Origin: Clostridiales bacterium
GTDB taxonomy: Bacteria > Bacillota > Clostridia > Saccharofermentanales > Saccharofermentanaceae
DNA length: 47,326 nucleotides
Direction: 5' to 3'
NCBI GenBank assembly: GCA_017552455.1
Contig: JAFZPX010000011.1
Span: 1 to 47,326 of the forward strand
Below are positions 9,101 to 17,345 of this stretch, piece after piece (the first letter of the stretch is position 1; every line of letters begins with the position of its first letter). The notes beneath the pieces were generated by a model. It was not told the origin of the DNA and did not search any database. It saw only the letters and a list, made by a program, of their open reading frames with translations. Position numbers and translations under genes: made by a program.

Positions 9101-9815
9101 TCATCCTGTCGGGATCACTTAACTTGGCACCCGTCTGCATGCACATCAGAACTTCCTGAACTTCGCTGTCTTCCTGCTTTAAGTAATGACAGTCATTGGT
9201 AGCGACGAGCGGGATACCCGTCTTACGGGATAGCTTAACTAGTCCTGCATTGACAGGTCCCTGTTCTTTCAGGAAATTACTCTGTATCTCAAGATAGTAA
9301 TTACCTCTGCCAAAGAGCTGATCATACCAGTTTGCCGCAGCTTCAGCATCGTTATATCTTCCCTCCTTAAGAAGACAGGCAACTTCACCTGCAAGGCAGC
9401 CGGACAGACATATAAGTCCGTCATGCCACTTCTCAAGAAGCTCCTTATCGATCCTGGGCTTCCTGTAAAAGCCCTCTGTCCAGCCTGCGGTTACGAGTCG
9501 GTTAAGGTTCGTAAGACCTTCATTATCCTTCGCAAGAAGTATCAGATGATGATATGCCTTCTGGCGGTTATCTGTCGGAGTTTGGAATCTCGAGCTGGGT
9601 GCGACATACACCTCACATCCGATGATAGGCTTTAATCCCTCTGCCTTCATCGCCTTGAAGAATTCGACACATCCGAACATGGAACCGTGGTCCGTGATGG
9701 CACACGCATTCATTCCCATCTGCTTAAGTCGTCCCGGTAATTCCGAGATCCTTATCGCACCGTCAAGCAGACTGTACTCTGTATGAAGATGAAGATGTAC
9801 GAATCCTTCTGACAT
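6165..9815 (-). CDS. dnaE: DNA polymerase III alpha subunit (DnaE type)
   Basis: A 1216-residue C-family replicative polymerase that copies DNA in the replisome. An N-terminal PHP domain starts with HLHLHTEYSLLDGAIRI (residues 7-23). The palm carries the metal-binding aspartates in PDFDVDFCYERRPE (about residue 403) preceded by GPGRGSGAGSLAAY. Later come FGTLAARMCIRDV and SLYRPGPMDQIPKYI. The C-terminal third has helix-hairpin-helix text and an OB-fold region (from about residue 1010). It has no exonuclease insertion, so it is DnaE rather than PolC; low-GC Firmicutes usually carry both, and no PolC is visible here. The gene follows uvrB with a one-base gap and must share its transcript, which would place dnaE under SOS control. 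Confidence 0.96.
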   Translation of the reverse strand: MSEGFVHLHLHTEYSLLDGAIRISELPGRLKQMGMNACAITDHGSMFGCVEFFKAMKAEGLKPIIGCEVYVAPSSRFQTPTDNRQKAYHHLILLAKDNEGLTNLNRLVTAGWTEGFYRKPRIDKELLEKWHDGLICLSGCLAGEVACLLKEGRYNDAEAAANWYDQLFGRGNYYLEIQSNFLKEQGPVNAGLVKLSRKTGIPLVATNDCHYLKQEDSEVQEVLMCMQTGAKLSDPDRMKFDTDDFYVKSETQMRRFFSEIPEAVDNTVKIAEMCNAEYDFNTIHLPKYDVPSGFTDNKQYLKYLVTTGLENRFKIRGAAAETEVYLKRAEYELDVINSMGYTDYYLIVWDFINFAKTNGIMVGPGRGSGAGSLAAYAIGITDVDPIKYNLVFERFLNSERVSMPDFDVDFCYERRPEVIDYVTRKYGQDRVAQVITFGTLAARMCIRDVSRVLDLPYNRTDKIAKMIPEAMGMTIKGALELRKDMRDEYEADPDVKKVLDIAMKLEGMPRHASTHAAGVIISGVPITDIAPLAVNDGNAVVQFAKADIESVGLLKFDFLGLRTLTVLRDAADMVKENYGKEINFDKIPLDDANVYNMIGRGDTVGIFQLESAGMTSFMKDLKPSSIEDVTAGISLYRPGPMDQIPKYIKAKHDAASIVYDHPLLEPILNVTYGCMVYQEQVMQIVRDLAGFSMGQSDNIRRAMSKKKKSLMEKYRQLFIYGGTDETGREIDGAIKRGVSEQIADKIFNEVVVFAGYAFNKSHAACYAIVGYYTAYLKYYYPAEFMAAMMNSFRFSIVQAAYYINCCGPMGIEVLPPDINKSRAKFSTERQPSGKMAIRIGLSVLKNVGESAVNLLTDDRDENGEYTSFEDFLRRASKIGIKKNMVESLVLSSALDFTGLNRATMIATVRTEMDKISQENSRQVEGQLSLFDMVAPDPEAHDDSIRINHMKEYPEAEKLAYEKDVVGLYLSGHPMEGYRQFIDHYSTYDMRQFREAVTEERAESVNDDAQVIMCGMLLQKRVRTTKAKTAMAVLLIEDMYGQFEAALFGKTFDNYVSVLETDMPYVLVGRRRVQGEDKFSLSIDAMFKMPQNPQEEAEVTGNWLFRKAYNAARGGYPQNSRKSDQPRQDREQYVEFTPDHSNGQRYLMIKFHKDPKSQAYQRLLNVLVYFHGNTPVKVQFNDGSIAPLDPVCSVDASPSVLEKLCELCGKDNVSLTG

Positions 9816-9816
9816 C

Positions 9817-11817
9817 CTACTTCCCGTCCCCGTTCTTCAATGCGATGATCGCATCTCTTATACTTGCTGCCTTCTCGAAGTCGAGCTCCTTGGCAGCCGC
9901 CTTCATGTCCTTCGTGAGGCTGCCTATGAGCTTCTCCCTGTCCTCTGCCGAGAGCTTGCCCGGATCGTTATTCTCGATCAGTTTCTTGATATCAAGCTTC
10001 TTAACTTTGTCCTTCTTGGCAGCATCATCGATAGTATCAAACACGTTCTTAACGTGCTTAATAACTGTCTTTGGAACAATGTTATGCTCTTCATTATACT
10101 TCTGCTGGATGTCGCGTCTCCTGTTCGTCTCTGCGACAGCACCCATCATCGAATCCGTGACTTCATCAGCATACAGGATGACTCTTCCGTTCGCATTACG
10201 CGCGCATCTTCCGATAATCTGGATGAGCGATCTTTCAGATCTTAAGAAGCCTTCCTTGTCCGCATCAAGGATCATGAGCAAGGATACTTCTGGAAGATCG
10301 ATACCCTCCCTTAACAGATTGATTCCGACGATGACATCAGTCTCGTCATTTCTTAATCTGTTCAGTATCTGCATTCTCTCGACCGTCTCGATATCACTGT
10401 GAAGATATGTGACTCTGATCTCTTCCTTCTCTAGGAACTCGGTTAAGTCTTCAGCCATCTTCTTCGTGAGCGTCATGATGAGTGACTTCTCCCCGGCCTT
10501 GTTATTCTCTCTTATCTCATGAATGATATCTTCAATCTGGCCTTCAACAGGTCTGACAAAAATCTGCGGCTCGAGAAGTCCTGTAGGTCTGATTACCTGC
10601 TCGACTGTCTGGTCCGAATGTTCCTTCTCATAATCAGCAGGAGTTGCTGATACGAAGATAGTCTGACCCATCCTCGGTTCGAACTCTTCGAACTTCAAAG
10701 GTCTGTTATCTCTTGCTGACGGGAGTCTGAATCCATAATCGACAAGCATGTCCTTACGCGAGCGGTCGCCCTTATACATCGCACCTACCTGAGGAACAGT
10801 AACATGCGACTCATCGATAAACATCAGATAATCCTTCGGGAAGAAGTCCAGAAGCGTACACGGAGGCTCACCCTCCTTACGTCCTGCGATATGTCTAGAA
10901 TAGTTCTCGATACCCTTACAGAAGCCCGTCTCTCTAAGAAGCTCCATATCATATCTTGTACGCTGCTCAAGTCTGTAAGCTTCGATCAGCTTACCTTCGT
11001 CACGGAATACCTTGATACGGTCTTCAAGCTCCTCTTCGATCGTACCGAGAGCTCTCTCGAGCTTCTGTCTTCCCGTAGCATAGTGTGAAGCCGGGAAGAT
11101 CTCTGCGAATGATCTCGTATAAAGCTGGTGACCTGTGATCGCGTCGATGTATGAGATCTTCTCAATCTCATCACCGAAGAACTCTATCCTGGTAACTACA
11201 TTATCAGCATCAGGAGTATAGACATCGAGCACGTCTCCTCGGCATCTGAACGTACCACGCTTAAGCTCGAAGTCGTTACGGTCATACTGGATATTGATAA
11301 GCTCGGCCATTACCTGGTCTCTAGATATCTCAAGACCAACGTAAAGATTAACCATCAGCGCAAGATAATCTTCCTTCTCACCGATACCGTAGATACATGA
11401 GACTGAAGAGATAACAATGACGTCTTCTCTGGTCAGAAGCGATCTGGTCGCAGAGTGTCTAAGACGGTCGATCTCATCATTGATCGATGAATCCTTCTCA
11501 ATATAAGTATCAGTCGAAGCGATATAAGCCTCAGGCTGGTAGTAATCATAATAAGAGACAAAGTACTCTACAGCATTCTCAGGGAACAGTTCCTTGAACT
11601 CGGAATAAAGCTGACCCGCAAGCGTCTTGTTATGAGCGAGGATCAACGTCGGGCGGTTGATCTCCTTGATGACATTAGCCATCGTGAAGGTCTTACCCGA
11701 GCCCGTAACACCGAGAAGGGTCTGCCCTCTCATCCCGCTTCTTATGCCCTCTGTAAGCTGAGCTATCGCCTTAGGCTGATCGCCCGAAGGCTCGAACTGT
11801 GACACTAACTTAAACAT
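9817..11817 (-). CDS. uvrB: Excinuclease ABC subunit B
   Basis: A 666-residue UvrB, the damage-verifying helicase-like subunit of nucleotide excision repair. Visible are [14 protein letters not shown], Walker A GVTGSGKT (about residue 40), the beta-hairpin [22 protein letters not shown], the helicase motifs [14 protein letters not shown] and [11 protein letters not shown], and a C-terminal UVR motif ([15 protein letters not shown]) that binds UvrC. The length is normal. The start at 11817 aligns with the usual UvrB N-terminus (phe-lys-leu-val before FEPSGDQP). There is no Shine-Dalgarno; a TATAAT ends six bases before the ATG, which suggests a leaderless mRNA. A LexA-type box sits just upstream. 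Confidence 0.97.
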   Translation of the reverse strand: MFKLVSQFEPSGDQPKAIAQLTEGIRSGMRGQTLLGVTGSGKTFTMANVIKEINRPTLILAHNKTLAGQLYSEFKELFPENAVEYFVSYYDYYQPEAYIASTDTYIEKDSSINDEIDRLRHSATRSLLTREDVIVISSVSCIYGIGEKEDYLALMVNLYVGLEISRDQVMAELINIQYDRNDFELKRGTFRCRGDVLDVYTPDADNVVTRIEFFGDEIEKISYIDAITGHQLYTRSFAEIFPASHYATGRQKLERALGTIEEELEDRIKVFRDEGKLIEAYRLEQRTRYDMELLRETGFCKGIENYSRHIAGRKEGEPPCTLLDFFPKDYLMFIDESHVTVPQVGAMYKGDRSRKDMLVDYGFRLPSARDNRPLKFEEFEPRMGQTIFVSATPADYEKEHSDQTVEQVIRPTGLLEPQIFVRPVEGQIEDIIHEIRENNKAGEKSLIMTLTKKMAEDLTEFLEKEEIRVTYLHSDIETVERMQILNRLRNDETDVIVGINLLREGIDLPEVSLLMILDADKEGFLRSERSLIQIIGRCARNANGRVILYADEVTDSMMGAVAETNRRRDIQQKYNEEHNIVPKTVIKHVKNVFDTIDDAAKKDKVKKLDIKKLIENNDPGKLSAEDREKLIGSLTKDMKAAAKELDFEKAASIRDAIIALKNGDGK

Positions 11818-11823
11818 ACTCTG

Positions 11824-11829
11824 ATTATA
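11824..11829 (-). promoter_or_regulatory. -10 box of uvrB, predicting a leaderless mRNA
   Basis: TATAAT on the minus strand followed by CAGAGT and then the ATG. The expected transcription start coincides with the A of the uvrB start codon, and no purine-rich ribosome-binding site exists in the six-base gap. Confidence 0.55.
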
Positions 11830-11830
11830 T

Positions 11831-11845
11831 CAGAACATGTGTTCG
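11831..11845 (-). promoter_or_regulatory. LexA (SOS) box upstream of uvrB
   Basis: The minus strand reads CGAACACATGTTCTG, which contains GAAC-N4-GTTC, the core of the Firmicute LexA/DinR operator (CGAACNNNNGTTCG-like). It lies immediately upstream of the -10 box, where bound LexA would block RNA polymerase. uvrB is a classic SOS gene, so position and gene agree. Confidence 0.8.
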
Positions 11846-11891
11846 TTCTGTGTTACATTTCTTCCCTTCAGGCGATCCCTTAAGCAAGTTA

Positions 11892-13496
11892 TTACATCTC
11901 TGCTCTGTCAACTACAACAGCAGCTACCGGCAACAGTACGGCAAGCATTACGGCACCGGCTATAGCACCTGCAATAATACCTACAAGGAGCTGGCCTGTA
12001 ATGGTTACTGCAATGGCCAAAGGAATGATGGCGATACCTACGATAAACAAAACGCCGAAGTATCTGACGAGAGTAAGCAAGTATCTTCCAAGTGCCGGGA
12101 ACAGTCTCATAATGAGAAGCGCTGTCATTTCGCACAGCATGTCAAAGACAATCATCATAAGGCCAAACGCAGCTGCCTCGGCGATGTTAAGTCCAGCGAG
12201 GAAATACATCAGTATGCCGCACAGAACAGCATCAAACATCATCTCAGGCAGATCCGCCTTGATGCAGGCAAAAAGCTTAGCCCTCGAAGTCTCAGGTATG
12301 AGATAGATATAGTGCTTTGTAAACTCAGTTACTGTCTTACCGCCTGCATATACTACAGCGTTAAGAAGGATCATCATCATGAACGCAGATGCGATGAGCA
12401 TGCGGGGATTATCAGTATCACTGTGAGTCATAAACATCAGATAAGCTGCAGTAATGACCCTGTACATGATGCAAAGAGGATTTACAAAGAAGAACTTGGA
12501 CCCTCTCTTGTTCATAAGGAAATGAATGGCTGTAAGTGCAGATGCACCTTCACCGTCGCCAAGTTTCTCCTTGCCAACCTTAGCTCTCTTGGTCATGGCC
12601 GCTGTATCAGCATCGATACCTGCTCGCTTCTGCTCAGCAAGGTCATGTGCCTTCTGTGCATATGCGATAGCTTCCTCGTAGTAGTAAAGCTCAGACTTGC
12701 TGTAGACGATAATCAATGTGATCAGTCCGATAACTGAAAGTACGATACCTGCAACACTAAGCATAAGATTGCCGCTTATCATACCATCATAGATCATGGC
12801 TACCCAGCCGCCGCCCGGGAATGCCTTGAAGAACCATGAATTACCAAGCACACCGAGCAAGCCCTTTGCAGAGAAAGGAAGAAGTGCATTCTGTGCTACG
12901 GCTGTTGCGAGGAATCCTGCGACAGCGAGCACATCAAGAACGATGCCTGCGATCATTACGATCTTACGCTTGCCTGCGTCCTCATCATCAGAGAACTTCG
13001 CACCGAAGTAAGAACCCGTGAAGTAACCAAAGAGCGAAGACACAAACGCACCTACGACCATAAACAGCAGATCGATCGAATTAACGCCTACTGCGCCATA
13101 GATAAGAGCTGTCTGTGTAGACAAGAGGAATGTAAACACAAGGCAGATCTGAAGTGTTCCGGATGCAGCGATGAGAAGGTTGAACCTCGGTGTGAAAGGT
13201 CCCGCCATATGGAAGACCACATCAGCAGTCGAGAAACCGACAACGCCGTTCTTCAGTCCCGTATAGAACATGAAGTTAAACATGACAACAAGTATCAGAT
13301 AGATACCGCCTCTTACAACATCGATATCTCTGGGAACGAATGATTCGCTCATCGTACCGTCTGAATTAGGCATAGCCATCAGAGTAGGATAAGCCATCAT
13401 GATTCCGAAGATAGCGAGGAAGAAAATTACGATGATAAATTTCCACGGATGTTTGAGCGCGGATCTACGCACTCTGTAAAGATATGAGCTAAGCAT
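11892..13496 (-). CDS. Putative ABC exporter membrane subunit
   Basis: A 534-residue polytopic membrane protein of the putative ABC exporter type (PF16962-like), with about 12 hydrophobic segments in two halves. A charged central stretch (about residues 275-325) contains EEAIAYAQKAHDLAEQKR. I place the start at ATG 13496 (MLSSYLYRVRRSALKHPW) because AAGGGGGA precedes it by a few bases; a longer in-frame reading to 13595 overlaps the upstream gene and adds a low-complexity Arg/Ser stretch. The ATPase gene ends 10 bases upstream, so the two form one exporter. A paralogue with the same layout lies at 17346-18956. The substrate is unknown. Confidence 0.78.
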   Translation of the reverse strand: MLSSYLYRVRRSALKHPWKFIIVIFFLAIFGIMMAYPTLMAMPNSDGTMSESFVPRDIDVVRGGIYLILVVMFNFMFYTGLKNGVVGFSTADVVFHMAGPFTPRFNLLIAASGTLQICLVFTFLLSTQTALIYGAVGVNSIDLLFMVVGAFVSSLFGYFTGSYFGAKFSDDEDAGKRKIVMIAGIVLDVLAVAGFLATAVAQNALLPFSAKGLLGVLGNSWFFKAFPGGGWVAMIYDGMISGNLMLSVAGIVLSVIGLITLIIVYSKSELYYYEEAIAYAQKAHDLAEQKRAGIDADTAAMTKRAKVGKEKLGDGEGASALTAIHFLMNKRGSKFFFVNPLCIMYRVITAAYLMFMTHSDTDNPRMLIASAFMMMILLNAVVYAGGKTVTEFTKHYIYLIPETSRAKLFACIKADLPEMMFDAVLCGILMYFLAGLNIAEAAAFGLMMIVFDMLCEMTALLIMRLFPALGRYLLTLVRYFGVLFIVGIAIIPLAIAVTITGQLLVGIIAGAIAGAVMLAVLLPVAAVVVDRAEM

Positions 13497-13506
13497 GTTG
13501 TCCCCC

Positions 13507-14205
13507 TTAAGCCTTACCTTCTGTGATCTCGAAGAAGAGCTCCTCAAGGCTCTTGTCATCGGATGTGCCGGGCACGTTATGCTTAGTCGCAGCAATCTTA
13601 CCGTTCATCATGATATGTACAACATCCCAGTAATCTTCGATCGTATCGATCATGTGAGTTGAGATAAGAACTGTCTTACCTGCATCACGAAGTTCCTGGA
13701 AAACAAGCTTCAATTCCTTGATAGCGTGAGGATCGAGACCTACCATAGGCTCGTCGAAGATAACAACAGAAGGATCGTGCATGAGTGCACAGCAGATAGA
13801 TACCTTCTGCTGCATACCCTTGGACAATTCCTTACCCATCTTCTTTTTCTTGTCTGTAAGTTCGAATCTGTCGAGGAGCTTATCCTTGATGGATACGTCC
13901 TCTACCCTGTATGCGCGTCTGATGAACTCAAGATGCTCATCAACTGTAAGTGTGTCATAAAGTGCGGGGATCTCGGGGATATAACCGAGCTTTCTCTTCG
14001 CTTCGAGAGAATGTGTATCAAGGCCGTCGATCTCGATCGTGCCTGTATACTTGAGAAGTCCTGCGATGGACTTGATGATTGTAGACTTACCGGCTCCGTT
14101 GGGTCCGAGCAGGATACCGACTTCGCCGTCATTGATAGTGAAGCTCAAGTTGTCATTCGCTACAAACTTCTTGTATTTCTTTGTTACTCCATTTACTGTA
14201 AGCAT
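13507..14205 (-). CDS. ABC transporter ATP-binding protein
   Basis: A 232-residue ABC ATPase with Walker [15 protein letters not shown] (about residue 34), a signature-like region [20 protein letters not shown] in which LSKGMQQ replaces LSGGQ, Walker [14 protein letters not shown], and the H-loop ISTHMID. The LSKGM variant is common in exporter ATPases of the CcmA/NatA-like group. It is first in a two-gene unit with the membrane subunit ten bases downstream. The ATG at 14205 has GGGGAGG seven bases upstream. It likely powers export, since no binding protein is encoded nearby. Confidence 0.92.
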   Translation of the reverse strand: MLTVNGVTKKYKKFVANDNLSFTINDGEVGILLGPNGAGKSTIIKSIAGLLKYTGTIEIDGLDTHSLEAKRKLGYIPEIPALYDTLTVDEHLEFIRRAYRVEDVSIKDKLLDRFELTDKKKKMGKELSKGMQQKVSICCALMHDPSVVIFDEPMVGLDPHAIKELKLVFQELRDAGKTVLISTHMIDTIEDYWDVVHIMMNGKIAATKHNVPGTSDDKSLEELFFEITEGKA

Positions 14206-14233
14206 AAATTGCCTCCCCTTAATCAGTCATCTC

Positions 14234-14242
14234 ATTCTACCA
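14234..14242 (-). promoter_or_regulatory. Extended -10 promoter of the ABC exporter pair
   Basis: The minus strand reads TGGTAGAAT, an extended -10 (TGn followed by a five-of-six match to TATAAT). The predicted start is near 14227, giving a leader of about 21 bases with a strong Shine-Dalgarno. A perfect TTGACA is also present, but it overlaps too closely to act as its -35. Confidence 0.45.
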
Positions 14243-14293
14243 ATGTCAAAAGTAAAATAGTTTGGATGAACTTTAAGACTTATTAAAGATTAC

Positions 14294-15748
14294 TCACAGA
14301 TCCTTACTCTCGGAGTGTAACGGCGGCAGGTGCGGATGAACCTTATCCCTGCACTTTATTAGAAGAACAAAGAAAATGAAGTGAGCCACGGCAAAACCAA
14401 TTCCAATAGGATAAGCTGTATATCCCGGAATACTGAACCCTTCTTCTGCCATGAGTATGTAGGTAAGGCACACGCCGGTCATAAAAGACGCCGGAACTGC
14501 AGTAATAAAAGGAGCATAAGGATTCTTATGTGTCTTGATAAGATACTGGGTAGAGACCCACAGCGCTATCATCGCAAGCGACTGGTTGCTCCACGAGAAA
14601 TATCTCCACAGCACATTGAAATCGATCTGCGTCATGACTGCGCCGAACAAGAGCATGGGCACTGTAAGGATAATGCGGTTACGTATACTCTTCTGATCAA
14701 GTTTGGTGGTCTCCGCAAGTATGAGCCTTGCCGAGCGAAAAGCTGTATCTCCCGAGGTTATGGGACACACAACAACACCGATAACGGCAAGTATGCCGCC
14801 TACGGTACCGAGCATCCCCGTGGATATATTGTAAACCGTGCCTGACTGCCCTAATTCGGTCAATGCATTCTGAAGACCGCCGGTCGTACCGTAGAAAGCG
14901 ACACCTCCAGCAGCCCACACGAGTGCTATGACGCTCTCTGAGAGCATCGCACCATAGAACACCTTGCGTCCCTGCTTCTCTGAAGTTATGCATTTGGCTA
15001 CCATAGGAGACTGCGTAGAGTGAAATCCAGAGATAGCACCGCAGGCCACAGTCACAAACATAAATGGCCATACAGGAAGATCCTTTGGATGAAGGTTCTG
15101 CAATGTAAGTTCCGGAACCGTATATCCGCCCCTGATAATACCGAAGACTATGCCAACAGCCATAATGATGAGAACCCCGCCGAACACCGGATATACGCGT
15201 CCGATTATCTTATCTATCGGCCAGATGGCTGCAAGCAGATAGTAAATCAGAATAACCGCTATCCAGAATGTCCTGCCTAAGAATGCCGGCGTAAGCTGAG
15301 CAATCAACGCCGCCGGGCTTGTGACAAATACAGTACCGGTCAGAAGAAGCAGAACCACAGAGAACAGGCGCATTGTCCACTTGGCGGTCGGACCGAGATA
15401 AACACCCGATAATTCTGCAATCGAAGCTCCGTCGTGTCGTTCGGAGATCATGCCGCACATGTAGTCATGAACACCACCTCCGATAATGGCGCCGAAGATT
15501 ATCCACAAGAATACGACAGGACCGAAGCAGGCCCCCATCAGCGCACCGAAGATAGGTCCTGTCCCTGCGATATTCAGCAGTTGAACAAGGTACAGCTTCC
15601 AAAGCTTGAGCGGAACAAAATCCACCCCGTCCTCTCTTGCGACTGCAGGTGTTTTCCTGTCATCAGGAGCGAACACCCGTTCTACCAGTCTTCCGTAGAA
15701 AACGTAGCCCAGGATCAGTATGACTAGAGATAATACGAACGAGATCAT
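14294..15748 (-). CDS. cstA: Carbon starvation protein A (CstA) family transporter
   Basis: A 484-residue membrane protein of the CstA family (APC superfamily), whose characterised members take up peptides or pyruvate under carbon limitation. Family motifs seen are NIAGTGPIFGALMGACFGPV (about residues 59-78), FLWIIFGAIIGGGVHDYMCG, MISERHDGASIAELSG, and AVACGAISGFHSTQSP-like text near residue 235 (VACGAISGFHSTQSP). About 13-14 hydrophobic segments can be counted. It is shorter than E. coli CstA (about 700 residues), matching the short Firmicute form. Its ATG overlaps the stop of the phosphatase gene by 4 bp, so both are translationally coupled. The substrate cannot be told from sequence. Confidence 0.9.
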   Translation of the reverse strand: MISFVLSLVILILGYVFYGRLVERVFAPDDRKTPAVAREDGVDFVPLKLWKLYLVQLLNIAGTGPIFGALMGACFGPVVFLWIIFGAIIGGGVHDYMCGMISERHDGASIAELSGVYLGPTAKWTMRLFSVVLLLLTGTVFVTSPAALIAQLTPAFLGRTFWIAVILIYYLLAAIWPIDKIIGRVYPVFGGVLIIMAVGIVFGIIRGGYTVPELTLQNLHPKDLPVWPFMFVTVACGAISGFHSTQSPMVAKCITSEKQGRKVFYGAMLSESVIALVWAAGGVAFYGTTGGLQNALTELGQSGTVYNISTGMLGTVGGILAVIGVVVCPITSGDTAFRSARLILAETTKLDQKSIRNRIILTVPMLLFGAVMTQIDFNVLWRYFSWSNQSLAMIALWVSTQYLIKTHKNPYAPFITAVPASFMTGVCLTYILMAEEGFSIPGYTAYPIGIGFAVAHFIFFVLLIKCRDKVHPHLPPLHSESKDL

Positions 15749-17208
15749 TTATTCACGCCGTCGTATTTAAGGCACATCATAGTAATATCGTCGAACTGCT
15801 CCGCTCCCTTAACGAAGGCATTGATACCGTCCATGACGTTATCGAGCACTTGCTTGGGAGAAGCATCAGGATCCTTATTAAGAGCTTCGAGCATTCTGTC
15901 ATTGCCGAGAAGCTCGTTCTTCGCATTATTTGCTTCGGGGACGCCATCCGTATAAACAAACAGGCTGTCACCCGGTTTAAGCTCGAATTCATGCTCTTTA
16001 TACTTAGTTCTCATAAGGGCGGCAACTGCAGGAGAATGCTTATACTCCACAAGCTCGTACTTACCGTCAGCTCTTCTTAATACAGGATGCTCATGTCCGG
16101 CATTAACGGCAACTCCCTTACCTGTGGAGATCTCTATAACTGCAAGCCAGACCGTAACAAACAGATGGGCATCATTACCTTCACACAACTGACTGTTAAC
16201 ACTATTAAGAGTCTGTGCCGGAGTCTCGCCGTTCTGCATATGGGCCTTGATGAGCACGCGCGCTATCATCATGAAAAGCGCGGCAGGAACACCCTTGCCG
16301 GATACATCCGCCATGACAAGCGCGATGTGATCGTCATCAACGAGGAAGAAATCGTAGAAGTCTCCTCCTACCTCCTTCGCAGGGGTCATACTCGCATAAA
16401 GATCAAACTCGTCACGGGACGGGAAAGCGGGGAAAAGTCTCGGCAGCTGGCTGGCCTGTATATCGGTTGCCATACTAAGCTCTGTAGCAAGTCTCGTCGT
16501 AATGATCTGCTGCTTCTCATAAGTCTCATTGATGTCCTCGATGATTACCGTAAACATATAGACCGCAGCAGATACGGTTGCAAAGATAATGAACTGTATG
16601 CCGTAAGATATCGTCTGGACGGCCATGGCTCCCAAAGGTGCAACAATAAACATCCAGAACGCGAATCTGACACGGCTGCTTATGTTCTTACGGTATTTAA
16701 CAAGAAGCGAGGAATCGTACAGAAGCATCAATAGCGGAGCTATATTCGAGAGAATATAAAGATTCGCTCTGCCGTAGTGATTGAACTCATCGAAGTAATA
16801 GATAAACCCGTCAACCTGTCCAAGTGTAACAATGAACACATGGACTACGAGAAATACCATCAAAACCAGTCTTAATCTGAATTCTCTTTCCTTCGGAACC
16901 TTTGAGGCTACAAGCACACACACCGACATCATAAATGACATAAAACCCGCAGCCATCAGTTCTATATATGTAACCGAATACAGAAGTGCACGTACGCCTT
17001 CAATGGTGCAGCCGTCGAACAGCTGGCGGATAAGGTGTGACGTGATGTAAAAAAGTATCAGCGCGAAGAAGACCTGGAAATAGCGTCTAATCTCTTTCCT
17101 TAAGTGATCTGAAACTGTTATCTGAAGCAGGCACAGAAAACACACGCCGATGCCCACAGCGACCAATAACAGGTTGATAATATCCTGAATACTGTATACA
17201 AAATCCAT
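15745..17208 (-). CDS. Membrane-bound SpoIIE-type PP2C phosphatase
   Basis: A 487-residue protein. The first ~235 residues hold six or seven hydrophobic segments. A short helical linker (ITTRLATELSMATDIQASQL) is typical of the region before SpoIIE/RsbU phosphatase domains. The PP2C domain shows the metal-binding Asp motifs KEVGGDFYDFF (about residue 281) and VMADVSGKGVPAALFM (about residue 305), then VNAGHEHPVL and SLFVYTDGVPEANN. Family members dephosphorylate anti-anti-sigma factors of the STAS type. No STAS or anti-sigma gene lies in the window, so its partner is encoded elsewhere. It is coupled to the cstA-like gene, suggesting signalling tied to nutrient state. Confidence 0.9.
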   Translation of the reverse strand: MDFVYSIQDIINLLLVAVGIGVCFLCLLQITVSDHLRKEIRRYFQVFFALILFYITSHLIRQLFDGCTIEGVRALLYSVTYIELMAAGFMSFMMSVCVLVASKVPKEREFRLRLVLMVFLVVHVFIVTLGQVDGFIYYFDEFNHYGRANLYILSNIAPLLMLLYDSSLLVKYRKNISSRVRFAFWMFIVAPLGAMAVQTISYGIQFIIFATVSAAVYMFTVIIEDINETYEKQQIITTRLATELSMATDIQASQLPRLFPAFPSRDEFDLYASMTPAKEVGGDFYDFFLVDDDHIALVMADVSGKGVPAALFMMIARVLIKAHMQNGETPAQTLNSVNSQLCEGNDAHLFVTVWLAVIEISTGKGVAVNAGHEHPVLRRADGKYELVEYKHSPAVAALMRTKYKEHEFELKPGDSLFVYTDGVPEANNAKNELLGNDRMLEALNKDPDASPKQVLDNVMDGINAFVKGAEQFDDITMMCLKYDGVNK

Positions 17209-17225
17209 AATCTCTTATTTCCTTT

Positions 17226-17252
17226 TGCCGTATAGTTAAATTATAAACGGCA
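17226..17252. promoter_or_regulatory. Inverted repeat over the phosphatase/cstA promoter
   Basis: TGCCGT and ACGGCA flank 15 AT-rich bases that contain the TATAAT/TTTATA element upstream of the phosphatase gene. TTAACA about 18 bases further upstream may be the -35. A 6-bp-arm dyad centred on the -10 is a natural place for a repressor. I cannot assign a regulator. Confidence 0.4.
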
Positions 17253-17345
17253 TAAAAGACCAAATTGTTAAGAGATTATGTAATTTTTCCGCATCATTCG
17301 TCAGTGCCGATATCATACTTCTTTACAGGAAGATCCATTTATAAT

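Noticed and set aside
11850..12737. 295-codon plus-strand frame opposite the ABC exporter membrane gene
   Set aside because: It is rich in Cys, His, Lys and Asn with no hydrophobic core, as expected from the complement of a membrane-protein gene. The minus-strand gene has a Shine-Dalgarno and a partner ATPase.
13497..13595. Longer start for the exporter membrane protein
   Set aside because: The extra 33 codons overlap the ATPase gene and encode Arg/Ser low-complexity text. AAGGGGGA points to ATG 13496.
17296..17340. 14-codon minus-strand frame (MDLPVKKYDIGTDE) after the orphan membrane protein gene
   Set aside because: No Shine-Dalgarno and too short to judge; possibly a gene remnant, but nothing supports it.
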